Shown here: positions 1 to 7,842 of the stretch, one piece after another | Layout: each line of letters opens with the position of its first letter | Numbering within the stretch: position 1 is the first letter of the stretch | Origin: Mageeibacillus sp. UBA5734 | GTDB lineage: Bacteria > Bacillota > Clostridia > Saccharofermentanales > UBA5734 | Assembly (NCBI GenBank): GCA_002419365.1 | Contig: DIGA01000121.1 | Coordinates: 1-30,694 of the forward strand | Length of the DNA stretch: 30,694 bases | Direction of reading: 5' to 3' | Made by a program: the position numbers and the translations under genes | Notes under the pieces: generated by a model | Seen by the model: the letters and a program-made list of their open reading frames with translations, nothing else | What the model was told of the DNA's origin: nothing | The model's database searches: none

Positions 1-2
1 TT

Positions 3-1556
3 AAGTACTTGAAAGGTGAGAACCCCCTGGCACCTTCTCCCGTCAGCCTTGGCCAGCAACGGGCCCGGATCATGTCTGAACTGAAAGCCATCAGTGGCAC
101 CCGTCAGGACCTGGTCAATGTGATTTTGTTCCGTGAAGATGGCAATTTCATCACCAACCGGGACCATGCAGGCCTGACGCCTTACTGGGATTACCGCGAG
201 TTCGACTGGTACAAAGAGACTGTAGCGGCCAGAGGAGTGCCACGCCTCTCCTCATCCCGGGTCGAGAACGTCATTGCAGGCGAACATCGCTGGGTGGTCT
301 CTCTGAGCCGGGCCATCTATGACCAGGACCGTTTGCTGGGCGTCTTGCTGATCGATCTGAATTTCAAGACCATCTCAGACATTTGCAGCAATCTGTCCGG
401 GGTGAACGGTGCCTATGTTTTCATCCAGGGCGCCAATGATGAGCTGGTCTACCACCCGCAGCAGCGCCTGATCTACAGTTCGGTCAAGTCTGAGCGCTTT
501 GACCTGGTCCGGCGCAGTGAAAGCATCGAGTCCATGACCCGGGATGGCATCATCTACTCTAGCGTCAAAATCAAATCTGCCGACTGGGTGATCGTCAGTG
601 TCACCGACACGCGCCAGATGGTTGAGGTCAGCCCGCTGGTCATTGCAAGCTACATCGGCATTGGCCTGGTCTTTGCCTTGATTGCCCTGTTTGTTTCACT
701 CAAGGCATCCAAACGGCTGACGGACCCAATCCTGGAATTGAAAACCTCGATGCAGCACTTCCAGCAGGGCGACTTCGATGCCAAGGCAGAAATCACGGTG
801 ACCAATGAAATTGCCGAACTGGGTGAGCAGTTCAATTCGATGACCCAGCAGATCAAGACCCTGGTCGAACATGAACGCCTGATCGAAGAGCAAAAGCGCA
901 AAAGTGAAATCCAGGCCTTGCAGTCCCAGATCCGGCCGCATTTCCTCTACAACACACTCGAATCGATCATCTGGATGGCCAGCAGCGGCGAACAGGACAA
1001 GGTGGTCGAGATGACCTCGTCCCTGGCCAAACTGATGCGGGCCAGCGCGAGCAAAGCCCGGGAGCTGGTTACGGTCCAGGTGGAAATTGACACTGTCAGC
1101 CATTACCTGCGCATTCAGAAAATGCGCTACCAGGACAAGCTTCAGTATGAGATTGAGATTGAACCGGACGTGCAAAGCGCGCGCATGCCGCGCCTGACCT
1201 TGCAGCCCTTGGTGGAAAACGCCATCTACCACGGTATCAAGCCTTTGCGGGATGGCGGACTGGTCCTGATCCGGGCTTCTCGTGCCGGAACAGAACTCCA
1301 TCTCGAGGTGGCTGACAACGGCGTTGGCTTTACTCCGGGCGCCCGGACCCTCTCTCCAGGAGAAAACACAGATGAAGGCGAAAGCATCGGCCTGCATAAT
1401 GTCCACGACCGGATCCAGTTGCTTTTTGGCAAGGACTTCGGCGTGACCATCCGTTCGGCAGACCCTGGCCAGGATCTGCTGGCAGAGAGTGGGTATGATC
1501 CTGCAGCCGGGATCAGGACCATCGTTTCGATCCGTTTGCCGCTGGTGTTTGAATAG
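3..1556 (+). CDS. Sensor histidine kinase, YesM/LytS-like, with dCache sensor domain (5' end outside the window)
   Basis: The reading frame is open to the left edge, and the expected N-terminal membrane helix is absent, so the true start lies upstream. The following numbers count from the TTG at 9. Residues about 1-205 look like an extracytoplasmic dCache domain (WYKE near 68, a VLLIDLNF strand near 112). A membrane helix spans about 209-231 and a HAMP linker about 232-285. The His_kinase module has the phosphoacceptor His311 in RPHFLYN. The ATPase domain shows an N box (LQPLVENAIYHG, 398-409), a G1 box (DNGVG, 436-440) and a G2 region (SIGLHNV). Proteins of this family sense an external ligand and phosphorylate a YesN/LytT-type response regulator. 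No regulator gene lies in the window; it is probably upstream. The stop is 12 bases before the next gene, an anchored sugar-binding protein, which suggests the two form one sensor. Confidence 0.93.
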   Translation, partial: KYLKGENPLAPSPVSLGQQRARIMSELKAISGTRQDLVNVILFREDGNFITNRDHAGLTPYWDYREFDWYKETVAARGVPRLSSSRVENVIAGEHRWVVSLSRAIYDQDRLLGVLLIDLNFKTISDICSNLSGVNGAYVFIQGANDELVYHPQQRLIYSSVKSERFDLVRRSESIESMTRDGIIYSSVKIKSADWVIVSVTDTRQMVEVSPLVIASYIGIGLVFALIALFVSLKASKRLTDPILELKTSMQHFQQGDFDAKAEITVTNEIAELGEQFNSMTQQIKTLVEHERLIEEQKRKSEIQALQSQIRPHFLYNTLESIIWMASSGEQDKVVEMTSSLAKLMRASASKARELVTVQVEIDTVSHYLRIQKMRYQDKLQYEIEIEPDVQSARMPRLTLQPLVENAIYHGIKPLRDGGLVLIRASRAGTELHLEVADNGVGFTPGARTLSPGENTDEGESIGLHNVHDRIQLLFGKDFGVTIRSADPGQDLLAESGYDPAAGIRTIVSIRLPLVFE

Positions 1557-1568
1557 GAGACTGCCCGG

Positions 1569-2573
1569 ATGCATAAAAAGATCACCCGTCTGTTTTTGTT
1601 CTATTGGCCCTGGCTCCTGATCGGCCTGGTCTTGTCTGCCTTGTTGGCAGGCCTGTTCCTGCCCCTGCAGCCAAAGCCCTACCCGTACCGGATCATCGCC
1701 ATCGGCAAAGCCTCTTCTACCCAGGGCATTGCCTTCTGGTACAGCATCGCGGAAGGCATGGCCGCTGCGGCCAGTGAATTTCAAGTGACCGTGGACTACC
1801 GGTCACCGGCTGATGAATCCGAGGTCGACCGCCAGATCGCCATCGTTTACCAGGCCATTGCCGAAAAACCAGACGCCATTATCCTGGCTGCCCTGGATGC
1901 GGACCGCCTGGTCGAGCCAGCGCGGGCAGCCCGCGCAGCCGGGATCACGGTTGTGATGGTCGATTCAGCTCTGGCTGACGTGGAGAAGAGCCCACAGCAA
2001 AGTTTTGTTGCCACCAACAATGTCTTGGCCGGAGAGCAACTGGGGCAACTGGTCATCCAGCGTGTCCGGCCGGGGGCCCGGATTCTGGTTGTCTCACCCT
2101 CGACCCGCGGCGACTCCCTGATCGGCCGGGAAACAGGCGTGCGCGCTGTCATCGAAGATGCTTTCGACATCATGCCGACACTCGATACGGGTGGCCAGCT
2201 CAGCGATGACATCTACCAACTGGTCAGCCTGGCTCTGGCTGAACATCCGGATATCGAAGCGATTGTCTGCCTCAATGAGTACACCACCGCCGGATCTGCG
2301 CGCGCAATCCGCGGCGCTGGACTGACCAGGAAAGTAACACTGGTCGGGTTTGACAGCTCAGAAGAGTTGATCGACTACCTGGAGGAAGGTCTCTTGAGCG
2401 CCGTGGTCATCCAGCGCCCCTTCAACATGGGCTACCTTTCCGTGGCCCGGACCATCGATCTTCTCAACGGCCGCAAAGTTGAGCCGTTTTACGACACCGG
2501 GTCGATCGTGATCACAAAAGACAATATATACACCGGGGAAAACCAGAAGCTGCTGTTCCCATTTGAAAATTAA
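1569..2573 (+). CDS. Membrane-anchored periplasmic-type sugar-binding protein (Peripla_BP_4), probable sensor subunit
   Basis: This 334-residue protein has one uncleaved-looking N-terminal membrane helix (about residues 12-32) and no lipobox Cys, followed by a type I sugar-binding fold like RbsB/XylF. A TAGGAG ribosome binding site sits 9 bases before the ATG. The fold shows QGIAFWYSIAEGM near the start, EKPDAIILAALD in the middle, and QRPFNMGY and DTGSIVITKDN near the end. Closely similar motifs occur in the transporter's own binding protein at 5375-6511. That pair, and the position directly after a Cache-domain kinase, match the three-component arrangement known for Clostridium XylFII-LytS, where an anchored binding protein presents the sugar to the kinase. 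A sensory role is therefore inferred. The sugar cannot be told from the sequence; it could also be a second transport binding protein. Confidence 0.88.
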   Translation: MHKKITRLFLFYWPWLLIGLVLSALLAGLFLPLQPKPYPYRIIAIGKASSTQGIAFWYSIAEGMAAAASEFQVTVDYRSPADESEVDRQIAIVYQAIAEKPDAIILAALDADRLVEPARAARAAGITVVMVDSALADVEKSPQQSFVATNNVLAGEQLGQLVIQRVRPGARILVVSPSTRGDSLIGRETGVRAVIEDAFDIMPTLDTGGQLSDDIYQLVSLALAEHPDIEAIVCLNEYTTAGSARAIRGAGLTRKVTLVGFDSSEELIDYLEEGLLSAVVIQRPFNMGYLSVARTIDLLNGRKVEPFYDTGSIVITKDNIYTGENQKLLFPFEN

Positions 2574-2643
2574 CCCGGAATGGTGTTCTGTGTAGAATAT
2601 TGAAAGTTTACCGGAAGAAATCAAAATAATCTCACGCGCCCTT

Positions 2644-2671
2644 TTGCTAGGATGACATCAGCGACTAGCAA
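2644..2671 (+). promoter_or_regulatory. Inverted repeat ahead of the sugar ABC operon
   Basis: TTGCTAG (2644-2650) and CTAGCAA (2665-2671) form a perfect 7-base inverted repeat with a 14-base spacer, ending just before the GGGGGTG ribosome binding site. A loose promoter-like TTGAAA lies at 2600-2605. The repeat could be an operator or an mRNA hairpin that masks the ribosome binding site. The function is inferred only from position. Confidence 0.4.
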
Positions 2672-2685
2672 GTGGGGGTGATCGA

Positions 2686-4191
2686 TTGCCTGAACAGATC
2701 CTGAAAATGACCGGCGTCAGCAAGAGCTTTCCCGGCGTCAAGGCACTCAAGGATGTTCACTTTGATTTATTTGCCGGAGAAGTCCACGCCCTGATGGGCG
2801 AAAATGGCGCCGGCAAATCGACCTTGATGAAGGTTCTGACCGGGATTTACCAACGCGACGAAGGTGAAATTGCCTGTTTTGGTGAACCGGTCCATTTCAA
2901 GAACACACGTGAAGCCCAGGACAAGGGCATCTGCATCATCCACCAGGAACTGAACATGATGAACCACCTGACCGTGGCACAGAACATGTTCATCGGCCGT
3001 GAGAAATCCAAGGGCCTGTTCCTCGATGATCGCGCCATCAATGACGAGGCCGTCAAGATCCTGGCCAAACTGGGCATCGCGATCAATCCCAAGGAAATCA
3101 TGGGGCATCTCACCGTCGGCAAACAGCAGATGGTGGAAATCGCCAAGGCAATCTCGCTCAATTCGCGCCTTCTCGTTCTCGATGAACCGACCGCAGCCCT
3201 GACCGATGTGGAAATTGAGCATCTGTTCAAAGTCATGCGCGACCTCAAGGAAGAAGGCGTTGGCATGATCTATATCTCCCACCGCATGGATGAAATCGCC
3301 CGGATCACCGACCGGGTCACCGTCCTGCGTGACGGTGAGTACGTCGGGACCCTCGTTACCAAGGATTCCACCCACGACCAGATCGTCCGGATGATGGTTG
3401 GACGGACGATTTTCGAAGAACCGAAGCAAAAAAGCACATGCCCGCCCGATGCACCCGTTATTCTCGAGGTCGAAAACCTCAATGCCGGACGTATGGTGCA
3501 GAATGTCTCGTTCCAGTTGAAAAAAGGGGAAATCCTCTGTTTCGCTGGGCTGATGGGTGCTGGTCGCACCGAAGTCGCCCGGGCTTTGTTCGGTGCTGAC
3601 CCCAAAACGTCCGGTACGATCAGGGTCAAGGGCCAGACGGTGCATATCAATGGTCCTCAGGATGCTGTCAATGCCGGGATCGGCTATCTGTCCGAAGACC
3701 GCAAGCGCTATGGGGTGGCTTTGGGCCTTTCTGTTGCTGATAACTCCGTCCTGGCCAATCTCGATGCTTACTCCGGCAAAGTGTTTGTCCGTGGCGGCGA
3801 GATCAACAAGGTTGCCAGCCAGTACGTCGACAAACTCAATACCAGGACACCTTCGATCCGCCAGCTGGTCCGGAACCTGTCCGGTGGCAACCAGCAGAAA
3901 GTCGTCATCGCCAAATGGCTGATCCGCAATTCAGACATCCTGATTTTCGATGAACCGACCCGTGGCATCGATGTCGGTGCCAAAAGTGAAATCTACAAGC
4001 TGATCCATGAACTGGTGGATGAGGGCAAGTCGATCATCGTCATTTCGTCGGAGCTGCCGGAGGTCTTGCGCCTGGCGGACCGGGTCCTGGTCATGTGTGA
4101 AGGCCGGATCACCGGCGAAGTGGAAGCCGGAGCTTCCCAGGAAACGATCATGTCTTTTGCGCACCAGCGGCAAGAACAGCCGGCTGTCTGA
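2686..4191 (+). CDS. Sugar ABC transporter, double ATPase subunit (RbsA/MglA/XylG type)
   Basis: This 501-residue protein has two ABC ATPase domains, the usual size for RbsA-like subunits that energise monosaccharide uptake. The first domain has Walker A GENGAGKST (38-46), a degenerate signature (LTVGKQQMVEIAKA) and Walker B LLVLDEPTAAL. The second has a degenerate Walker A (GLMGAGRTE), a good signature (LSGGNQQKV) and Walker B ILIFDEPTRGID. This asymmetry is normal for the family. The start is TTG, 7 bases after GGGGGTG. The permease follows 21 bases downstream, and the binding protein, mutarotase and VOC genes lie in the same direction. Family membership is certain; the substrate (ribose, xylose, fucose or another sugar) is not shown by the sequence. 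Confidence 0.95.
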   Translation: MPEQILKMTGVSKSFPGVKALKDVHFDLFAGEVHALMGENGAGKSTLMKVLTGIYQRDEGEIACFGEPVHFKNTREAQDKGICIIHQELNMMNHLTVAQNMFIGREKSKGLFLDDRAINDEAVKILAKLGIAINPKEIMGHLTVGKQQMVEIAKAISLNSRLLVLDEPTAALTDVEIEHLFKVMRDLKEEGVGMIYISHRMDEIARITDRVTVLRDGEYVGTLVTKDSTHDQIVRMMVGRTIFEEPKQKSTCPPDAPVILEVENLNAGRMVQNVSFQLKKGEILCFAGLMGAGRTEVARALFGADPKTSGTIRVKGQTVHINGPQDAVNAGIGYLSEDRKRYGVALGLSVADNSVLANLDAYSGKVFVRGGEINKVASQYVDKLNTRTPSIRQLVRNLSGGNQQKVVIAKWLIRNSDILIFDEPTRGIDVGAKSEIYKLIHELVDEGKSIIVISSELPEVLRLADRVLVMCEGRITGEVEAGASQETIMSFAHQRQEQPAV

Positions 4192-4212
4192 GAATTTGGA
4201 GGAGAAGAATCG

Positions 4213-5220
4213 ATGAATGTCCTAATGAAAAAGCAAGGCGCCGGCGAAGAGCTGAGCAAGAAACCACTGGCTGGCAACCAGCGCTTGTACGCTCTGGTAG
4301 CCATGGTTCTCATCTATATCTTGTTTTCCATCTTTGGCCGGAATTTCCTCAGCTTTGAAACAGCGGTCAATATTCTGGATGCGTCCTATTATATAGGGTT
4401 TCTTGCGATTGGCGTCACCTTTGTTATCATTACCGGCGGGATCGACCTCTCGATCGGTACGGTTGCCATGTGCTCAGCCATGATCGGCGGAGTTGCCTGG
4501 GATCGATGGGGCCTGCCATTTATTGCCGGCCTGGTCATTATCCTCGTGTCGGGCGCCTTGTTCGGCCTGCTGAATGGCGTCCTGGTCTCCCGCCTGAAAT
4601 TACCGCCCTTCATTGCTACGCTCGGCACCATGATGGTCTCCCTGGGCATCAGCTCAATCGTTTCCAAGGTCCAGACTGTCAATTTCCCGAGTCGCACATC
4701 TGAAGAAGGCTGGTTCAAATCCGTATTTTCCAAAGCCCAGCTATCAAACGGCACCATGCTTCCCACCGGAGCCATCCTGCTTCTTGCCGTGCTCCTGATA
4801 GCCTTTGTCATCCTCAACAAAACCAAAATCGGCCGCTATACCTTTGCCATCGGCAGCAACGAAGAAGCCGTCCGCTTATCGGGTGTCAACGTCGTCTTCT
4901 GGAAAACCATTCCCTATGTCATCAGCGGCCTGTGTGCCGGTCTGGCTGGCATCGCCTATGCCTCGACCTATACAACTGTTGTCCCGGGTGCTGGCCAGGG
5001 GTTTGAACTGGATGCAATCGCCGGTGTCGTCATCGGTGGCACCTCGCTCTCTGGTGGCGTCGGCTCCGTCTTCGGCACCCTGATTGGAGTCATGATCATG
5101 AGCATCCTGCGCATTGGCCTGCCATCCATGGATCTGCAGCCCCATTACCAGAAGCTGTTCACAGGTATCGTTGTCATCATCGCCGTTCTGATGGACATCA
5201 GCCAACAGAAAAAACGCTGA
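4213..5220 (+). CDS. Sugar ABC transporter permease (RbsC/XylH type)
   Basis: This 335-residue polytopic membrane protein has about 8-10 hydrophobic segments, starting with LYALVAMVLIYILF. It carries the family hallmarks GGIDLSIG (near 74-81), IGSNEEAVRLSGVNV and a later FELDAIAGVVIGGTSLSGG. It forms the membrane channel with the ATPase encoded just upstream. A GGAGGAG ribosome binding site lies upstream of the ATG. A polar loop near residues 155-175 between membrane segments looks somewhat longer than in E. coli RbsC, judged from memory. The binding-protein gene follows after 154 bases that contain a hairpin, a common way to express the binding protein at a different level from the membrane parts. 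Confidence 0.95.
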   Translation: MNVLMKKQGAGEELSKKPLAGNQRLYALVAMVLIYILFSIFGRNFLSFETAVNILDASYYIGFLAIGVTFVIITGGIDLSIGTVAMCSAMIGGVAWDRWGLPFIAGLVIILVSGALFGLLNGVLVSRLKLPPFIATLGTMMVSLGISSIVSKVQTVNFPSRTSEEGWFKSVFSKAQLSNGTMLPTGAILLLAVLLIAFVILNKTKIGRYTFAIGSNEEAVRLSGVNVVFWKTIPYVISGLCAGLAGIAYASTYTTVVPGAGQGFELDAIAGVVIGGTSLSGGVGSVFGTLIGVMIMSILRIGLPSMDLQPHYQKLFTGIVVIIAVLMDISQQKKR

Positions 5221-5299
5221 CCGTGACCAGATCTCAACCGCTATCTTTCCGCTTCCAGGCATCCCGATCAAATAATCTGGAAAAAACCCATTAACCCTG

Positions 5300-5325
5300 C
5301 GAAGACCTGCCATCTGGCAGCTTCG
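5300..5325 (+). promoter_or_regulatory. Intercistronic hairpin between permease and binding-protein genes
   Basis: CGAAG-AC-CTGCCA (5300-5312) pairs with TGGCAG-CTTCG (5315-5325): an 11-base-pair stem with a 2-base bulge and a very short loop. No T-tract follows, so it is not a classical terminator. It lies 49 bases before the binding-protein start and may act in RNA processing or stability. Confidence 0.45.
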
Positions 5326-5374
5326 AATACAAGCCCAAGTCCACACTTTTCCCAGGACAAAAAAGGAGGAAAAA

Positions 5375-6511
5375 ATGAACCATCGAATGCTCAAGACTTT
5401 CACCCTGCTCATGCTGTCCTTCGCCCTGCTCTTGTCCATGACCGCCTGCGGCCAGACAACCGCCACCACCACTGCCGCACCTGCTGCCGGTGAGACCACG
5501 GCTGCACCTGCTGCCACCACTGCTGCCCCGGCAGAAGACGTCTACATCGCTGTCGTTTCCAAAGGCTTCCAGCACCAGTTCTGGCAGACCGTCTACAAAG
5601 GCGCCCAGGCTGCTGCTGACGAACTCGGCGTCACGATCACCTTTGAAGGACCGCCATCCGAGTCCGACATCCAGGCCCAGGTCCAGATGCTCGACTCCGC
5701 TCTGGCCAAGAAGCCGGTCGCGATCGCCCTGGCTGCCCTGTCCACCGAATCCGTCAACGACCAGCTGAACAAGGCCCTGACCTCCAAGATCCCGGTCATC
5801 GGTTTTGACTCTGGTGTCCCGAACGCCCCCGCTGGCTCGGTCTATGCCAATGCGTCGACTGACAACAAAGCGGCTGGTGCCCTTGCCGCCGAAAATGTCT
5901 ACCCGGCGATCAAGGACAAACTGGCAGCTGGCGCTGCTGGTAAACCGATCCGTATCGCAGTCCTGTCCCAGGATGCTGTCAGTGAATCTGTCACCAGCCG
6001 CACCCTCGGATTCGTTGAAAAAATGGCTGAACTGGTCAAAGCTGGCGGCATCGCTGACGTTGCCGTTGTTGGCCACGACAAGTACAAAAACGGCGACGAA
6101 AAAGCAGCCAAAGTCGTCATCGACGTTGGTGTCAGCGCCACCACCAGTGCCACGGACATTGCCTCTGCCGGCACCGCTCTCCTCTCCAAAGACAATGTGG
6201 TTGCCATCTTTGGCTCCAATGAATCCGCTGCCAATGGTATCCTTGATGCTTCCAACGAAGGTGCTGATCTCACCTCCAAAGGCATTCTCGCAGTCGGTTT
6301 TGATGCTGGCAAACGCCAGAAAGCAGCTGTCGCCGCTGGTGCTTTCATGGGCTCGATTACCCAGGATCCTTTCAACATCGGCTACAAAGCTGTTGAGCTT
6401 GCTTTCAAAGCCTACAAGGGCGAATCCGTTGCCGATATCGACACCGGTGCCAAGTTCTACACCAAAGACAACATGACCCAGTCTGATATCGCCCAGCTGC
6501 TCTATGACTGA
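5375..6511 (+). CDS. Sugar ABC transporter substrate-binding lipoprotein (RbsB-like)
   Basis: This 378-residue protein has a lipoprotein signal peptide with lipobox SMTAC (Cys25), then a low-complexity Ala/Thr/Pro linker with repeated TTAAPA units up to about residue 50. A Peripla_BP_4 sugar-binding fold follows: VVSKGFQHQFWQTV, PPSESDIQAQ, KPVAIALAALS, VPVIGFDSG-like turns, QDPFNIGY and DTGAKFYTKDN. AAGGAGG lies 5 bases before the ATG. It is the extracytoplasmic receptor that delivers sugar to the upstream ATPase and permease. The FW, PPSES, LAAL, PFNxGY and DTG..TKDN segments are close to those of the anchored binding protein at 1569-2573, so both probably bind the same or similar sugars. 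Confidence 0.94.
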   Translation: MNHRMLKTFTLLMLSFALLLSMTACGQTTATTTAAPAAGETTAAPAATTAAPAEDVYIAVVSKGFQHQFWQTVYKGAQAAADELGVTITFEGPPSESDIQAQVQMLDSALAKKPVAIALAALSTESVNDQLNKALTSKIPVIGFDSGVPNAPAGSVYANASTDNKAAGALAAENVYPAIKDKLAAGAAGKPIRIAVLSQDAVSESVTSRTLGFVEKMAELVKAGGIADVAVVGHDKYKNGDEKAAKVVIDVGVSATTSATDIASAGTALLSKDNVVAIFGSNESAANGILDASNEGADLTSKGILAVGFDAGKRQKAAVAAGAFMGSITQDPFNIGYKAVELAFKAYKGESVADIDTGAKFYTKDNMTQSDIAQLLYD

Positions 6512-6553
6512 TTGATTTTCTCTGCTACCATCCAAGATAGAACTTGAAACCAT

Positions 6554-6605
6554 GAACAGCCGTTGCCGTCGTCTGGCTTGCCGGACCACAAGGCACCGGC
6601 TGTTC
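6554..6605 (+). promoter_or_regulatory. Long hairpin between binding-protein and fucU genes (attenuator-like)
   Basis: GAACAGCCG (6554-6562) pairs perfectly with CGGCTGTTC (6597-6605), and the stem continues inward after one mismatch with TGCC/GGCA (6564-6567, 6592-6595). CTTGGCTTTT follows. It could be a partial terminator or processing site that lowers expression of the two downstream genes. The T-tract is weak. Confidence 0.45.
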
Positions 6606-6647
6606 CTTGGCTTTTGTCCACCGAGACAAGCCGGAAAGGATTGAATC

Positions 6648-7082
6648 ATGCTCAAAGGAATCCCGTCCATTCTCTCACCTGAGTTGCTCGCCACCCTGAT
6701 GACCATGGGCCACAGTGATGAAATCTGCCTGGGAGACGGCAACTTCCCCCATGCCAGCATGAATAGCCGCGTCATCCGTTGCGATGGCCACGGTATCCCG
6801 GAGCTGCTGGATGCCATCCTCCAACTCATGCCACTCGACACGTATGTCGACAGCCCGGTCATGCTGATGCAAGTCACCCCCGGCGATCCGGTCGCCACGC
6901 CCATCTGGGACGAATACCGTGCCATCGTCGCGAAACACGACCCGGCTGCAGCCGAAAAAATCACGAACATCGAGCGCTTTGCCTTCTACGACAGGGCCAA
7001 GACGACTTTTGCCGTGGTGGCAACGGGTGAAAAGGCCCTGTATGCGAACATCATCCTGAAAAAAGGTGTCGTCAAAGACTAA
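6648..7082 (+). CDS. fucU: Sugar mutarotase, FucU type (RbsD/FucU family)
   Basis: This 144-residue protein begins MLKGIPSILSPELLATLMTMGHSDEI. The LKGIPxxLSPELL start, MGHxDEI, the GDGNFP segment, VIRCDG, and LMPLDTYVDSP fit FucU (L-fucose mutarotase) better than RbsD. The enzymes interconvert alpha and beta sugar anomers in the cytoplasm, so the imported sugar is in the form needed by the next enzyme. It sits last but one in the sugar transport operon, with AAAGGA upstream of the ATG. This makes fucose or another sugar with a related anomeric configuration a reasonable substrate guess, but no fucose isomerase, kinase or aldolase gene is in the window. Family assignment is firm; the exact sugar is inference. 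Confidence 0.85.
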   Translation: MLKGIPSILSPELLATLMTMGHSDEICLGDGNFPHASMNSRVIRCDGHGIPELLDAILQLMPLDTYVDSPVMLMQVTPGDPVATPIWDEYRAIVAKHDPAAAEKITNIERFAFYDRAKTTFAVVATGEKALYANIILKKGVVKD

Positions 7083-7101
7083 GACCATGGAGGATATGAG
7101 C

Positions 7102-7821
7102 ATGCTTGAGCAGCTGAAAACACGCTGGGGTGTCCGGTTGACTGTTCCCGATCTGGAACAGGCCGCACAGTGGCTTGAGGACAATCTGTTTTTTTCGATC
7201 GTCGACGATGATGCGGGCGTCTTGGCTGTCAATGGCAACTGCCTGCTCGAGCTGTTGCCTGGTGAAAGTGCGGCCCTGCCTGCGCCCGCCGCTGGAGCCT
7301 ATTTTGCCGGACTGGCACATATTGCCCTGCGCACGCGTGACATCGAAGAAGCCATCACCTGGTGCCAGATCCGTGGTCTGGATTTGCAGCTCGATAACGG
7401 CCGGCGTTTCTACAACCCCAAGGTCTATGGTGAGGGCGAATATTTTTTCAACATCATCAGCCCGTTTGGCGTGGTTTTCGAAATTAGCGAGCGACTGGCT
7501 GAGCCATCGCCCTGCCAAAGTCCTGTGATCTGTGGCATGGACCATCTCGGCCTGCCATCCGCTGATTTTGCCGTAGCAGTTGACGCTTTCAGCCAGCTGG
7601 GTTTTGTGGCTGATTTTGCACCGGTCGAAAACTGGAATGAGACCGAAGGCAGCATCCTCTGCGGCATGTTCGGCCAGGATGATCCTCTGGGCCAGCGGAT
7701 CACGTTGGAAATCTACCAGTTCCTCGACTGGCAAGCCGTGTCGATGCCCGAAAGCTATGGGATCAAAGGACTGCTCCTGGGCCAAAGTGGGATCACCGCT
7801 AACGGGATTAGCCTTTTCTGA
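7102..7821 (+). CDS. VOC-superfamily (glyoxalase/dioxygenase fold) protein of unknown substrate
   Basis: This 239-residue protein shows at least two VOC-like repeats: one containing LAHIALRTRDIEEAITWCQIRG (near residues 70-90) and ending in an FGVVFEISERL strand, and one starting CGMDHLGLPSADFAVAVDAF (near 138-158). His and Glu residues at the usual strand positions could bind metal. In-frame ATGs occur at 7087, 7096 and 7102; GGAGG at 7089-7093 lies 8 bases before 7102, so 7102 is preferred. It begins 19 bases after fucU and closes the sugar operon, which suggests a catabolic isomerase, epimerase or lyase role on the imported compound. VOC folds serve many reactions, and I cannot name this one. 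Confidence 0.72.
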   Translation: MLEQLKTRWGVRLTVPDLEQAAQWLEDNLFFSIVDDDAGVLAVNGNCLLELLPGESAALPAPAAGAYFAGLAHIALRTRDIEEAITWCQIRGLDLQLDNGRRFYNPKVYGEGEYFFNIISPFGVVFEISERLAEPSPCQSPVICGMDHLGLPSADFAVAVDAFSQLGFVADFAPVENWNETEGSILCGMFGQDDPLGQRITLEIYQFLDWQAVSMPESYGIKGLLLGQSGITANGISLF

Positions 7822-7842
7822 GACGATGGCCAACTCGTCCGA

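Noticed and set aside
696..1784. A 362-codon open frame on the minus strand opposite the kinase gene
   Set aside because: It is a shadow of the kinase and binding-protein genes, with His/Gln/Asp-rich composition and no recognisable domain.
5291..6970. A 559-codon open frame on the minus strand opposite the binding-protein and fucU genes
   Set aside because: It lies antisense to two genes with clear homology, has a Gly/Ser/Asp-rich composition typical of an antisense shadow in GC-rich DNA, and shows no family motif or ribosome binding site.
6648..7082. Calling the mutarotase gene rbsD (ribose pyranase)
   Set aside because: LKGIPxxLSPELL, MGHSDEI, GDGNFP and LMPLDTYVDSP match FucU rather than RbsD, and no ribokinase gene is in the operon.
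7822..7842. Small hairpin GACGA/TCGTC between the convergent VOC and TIGR00300 genes as a terminator
   Set aside because: The stem is only 5 pairs with an 8-base loop and no T-tract on either strand.
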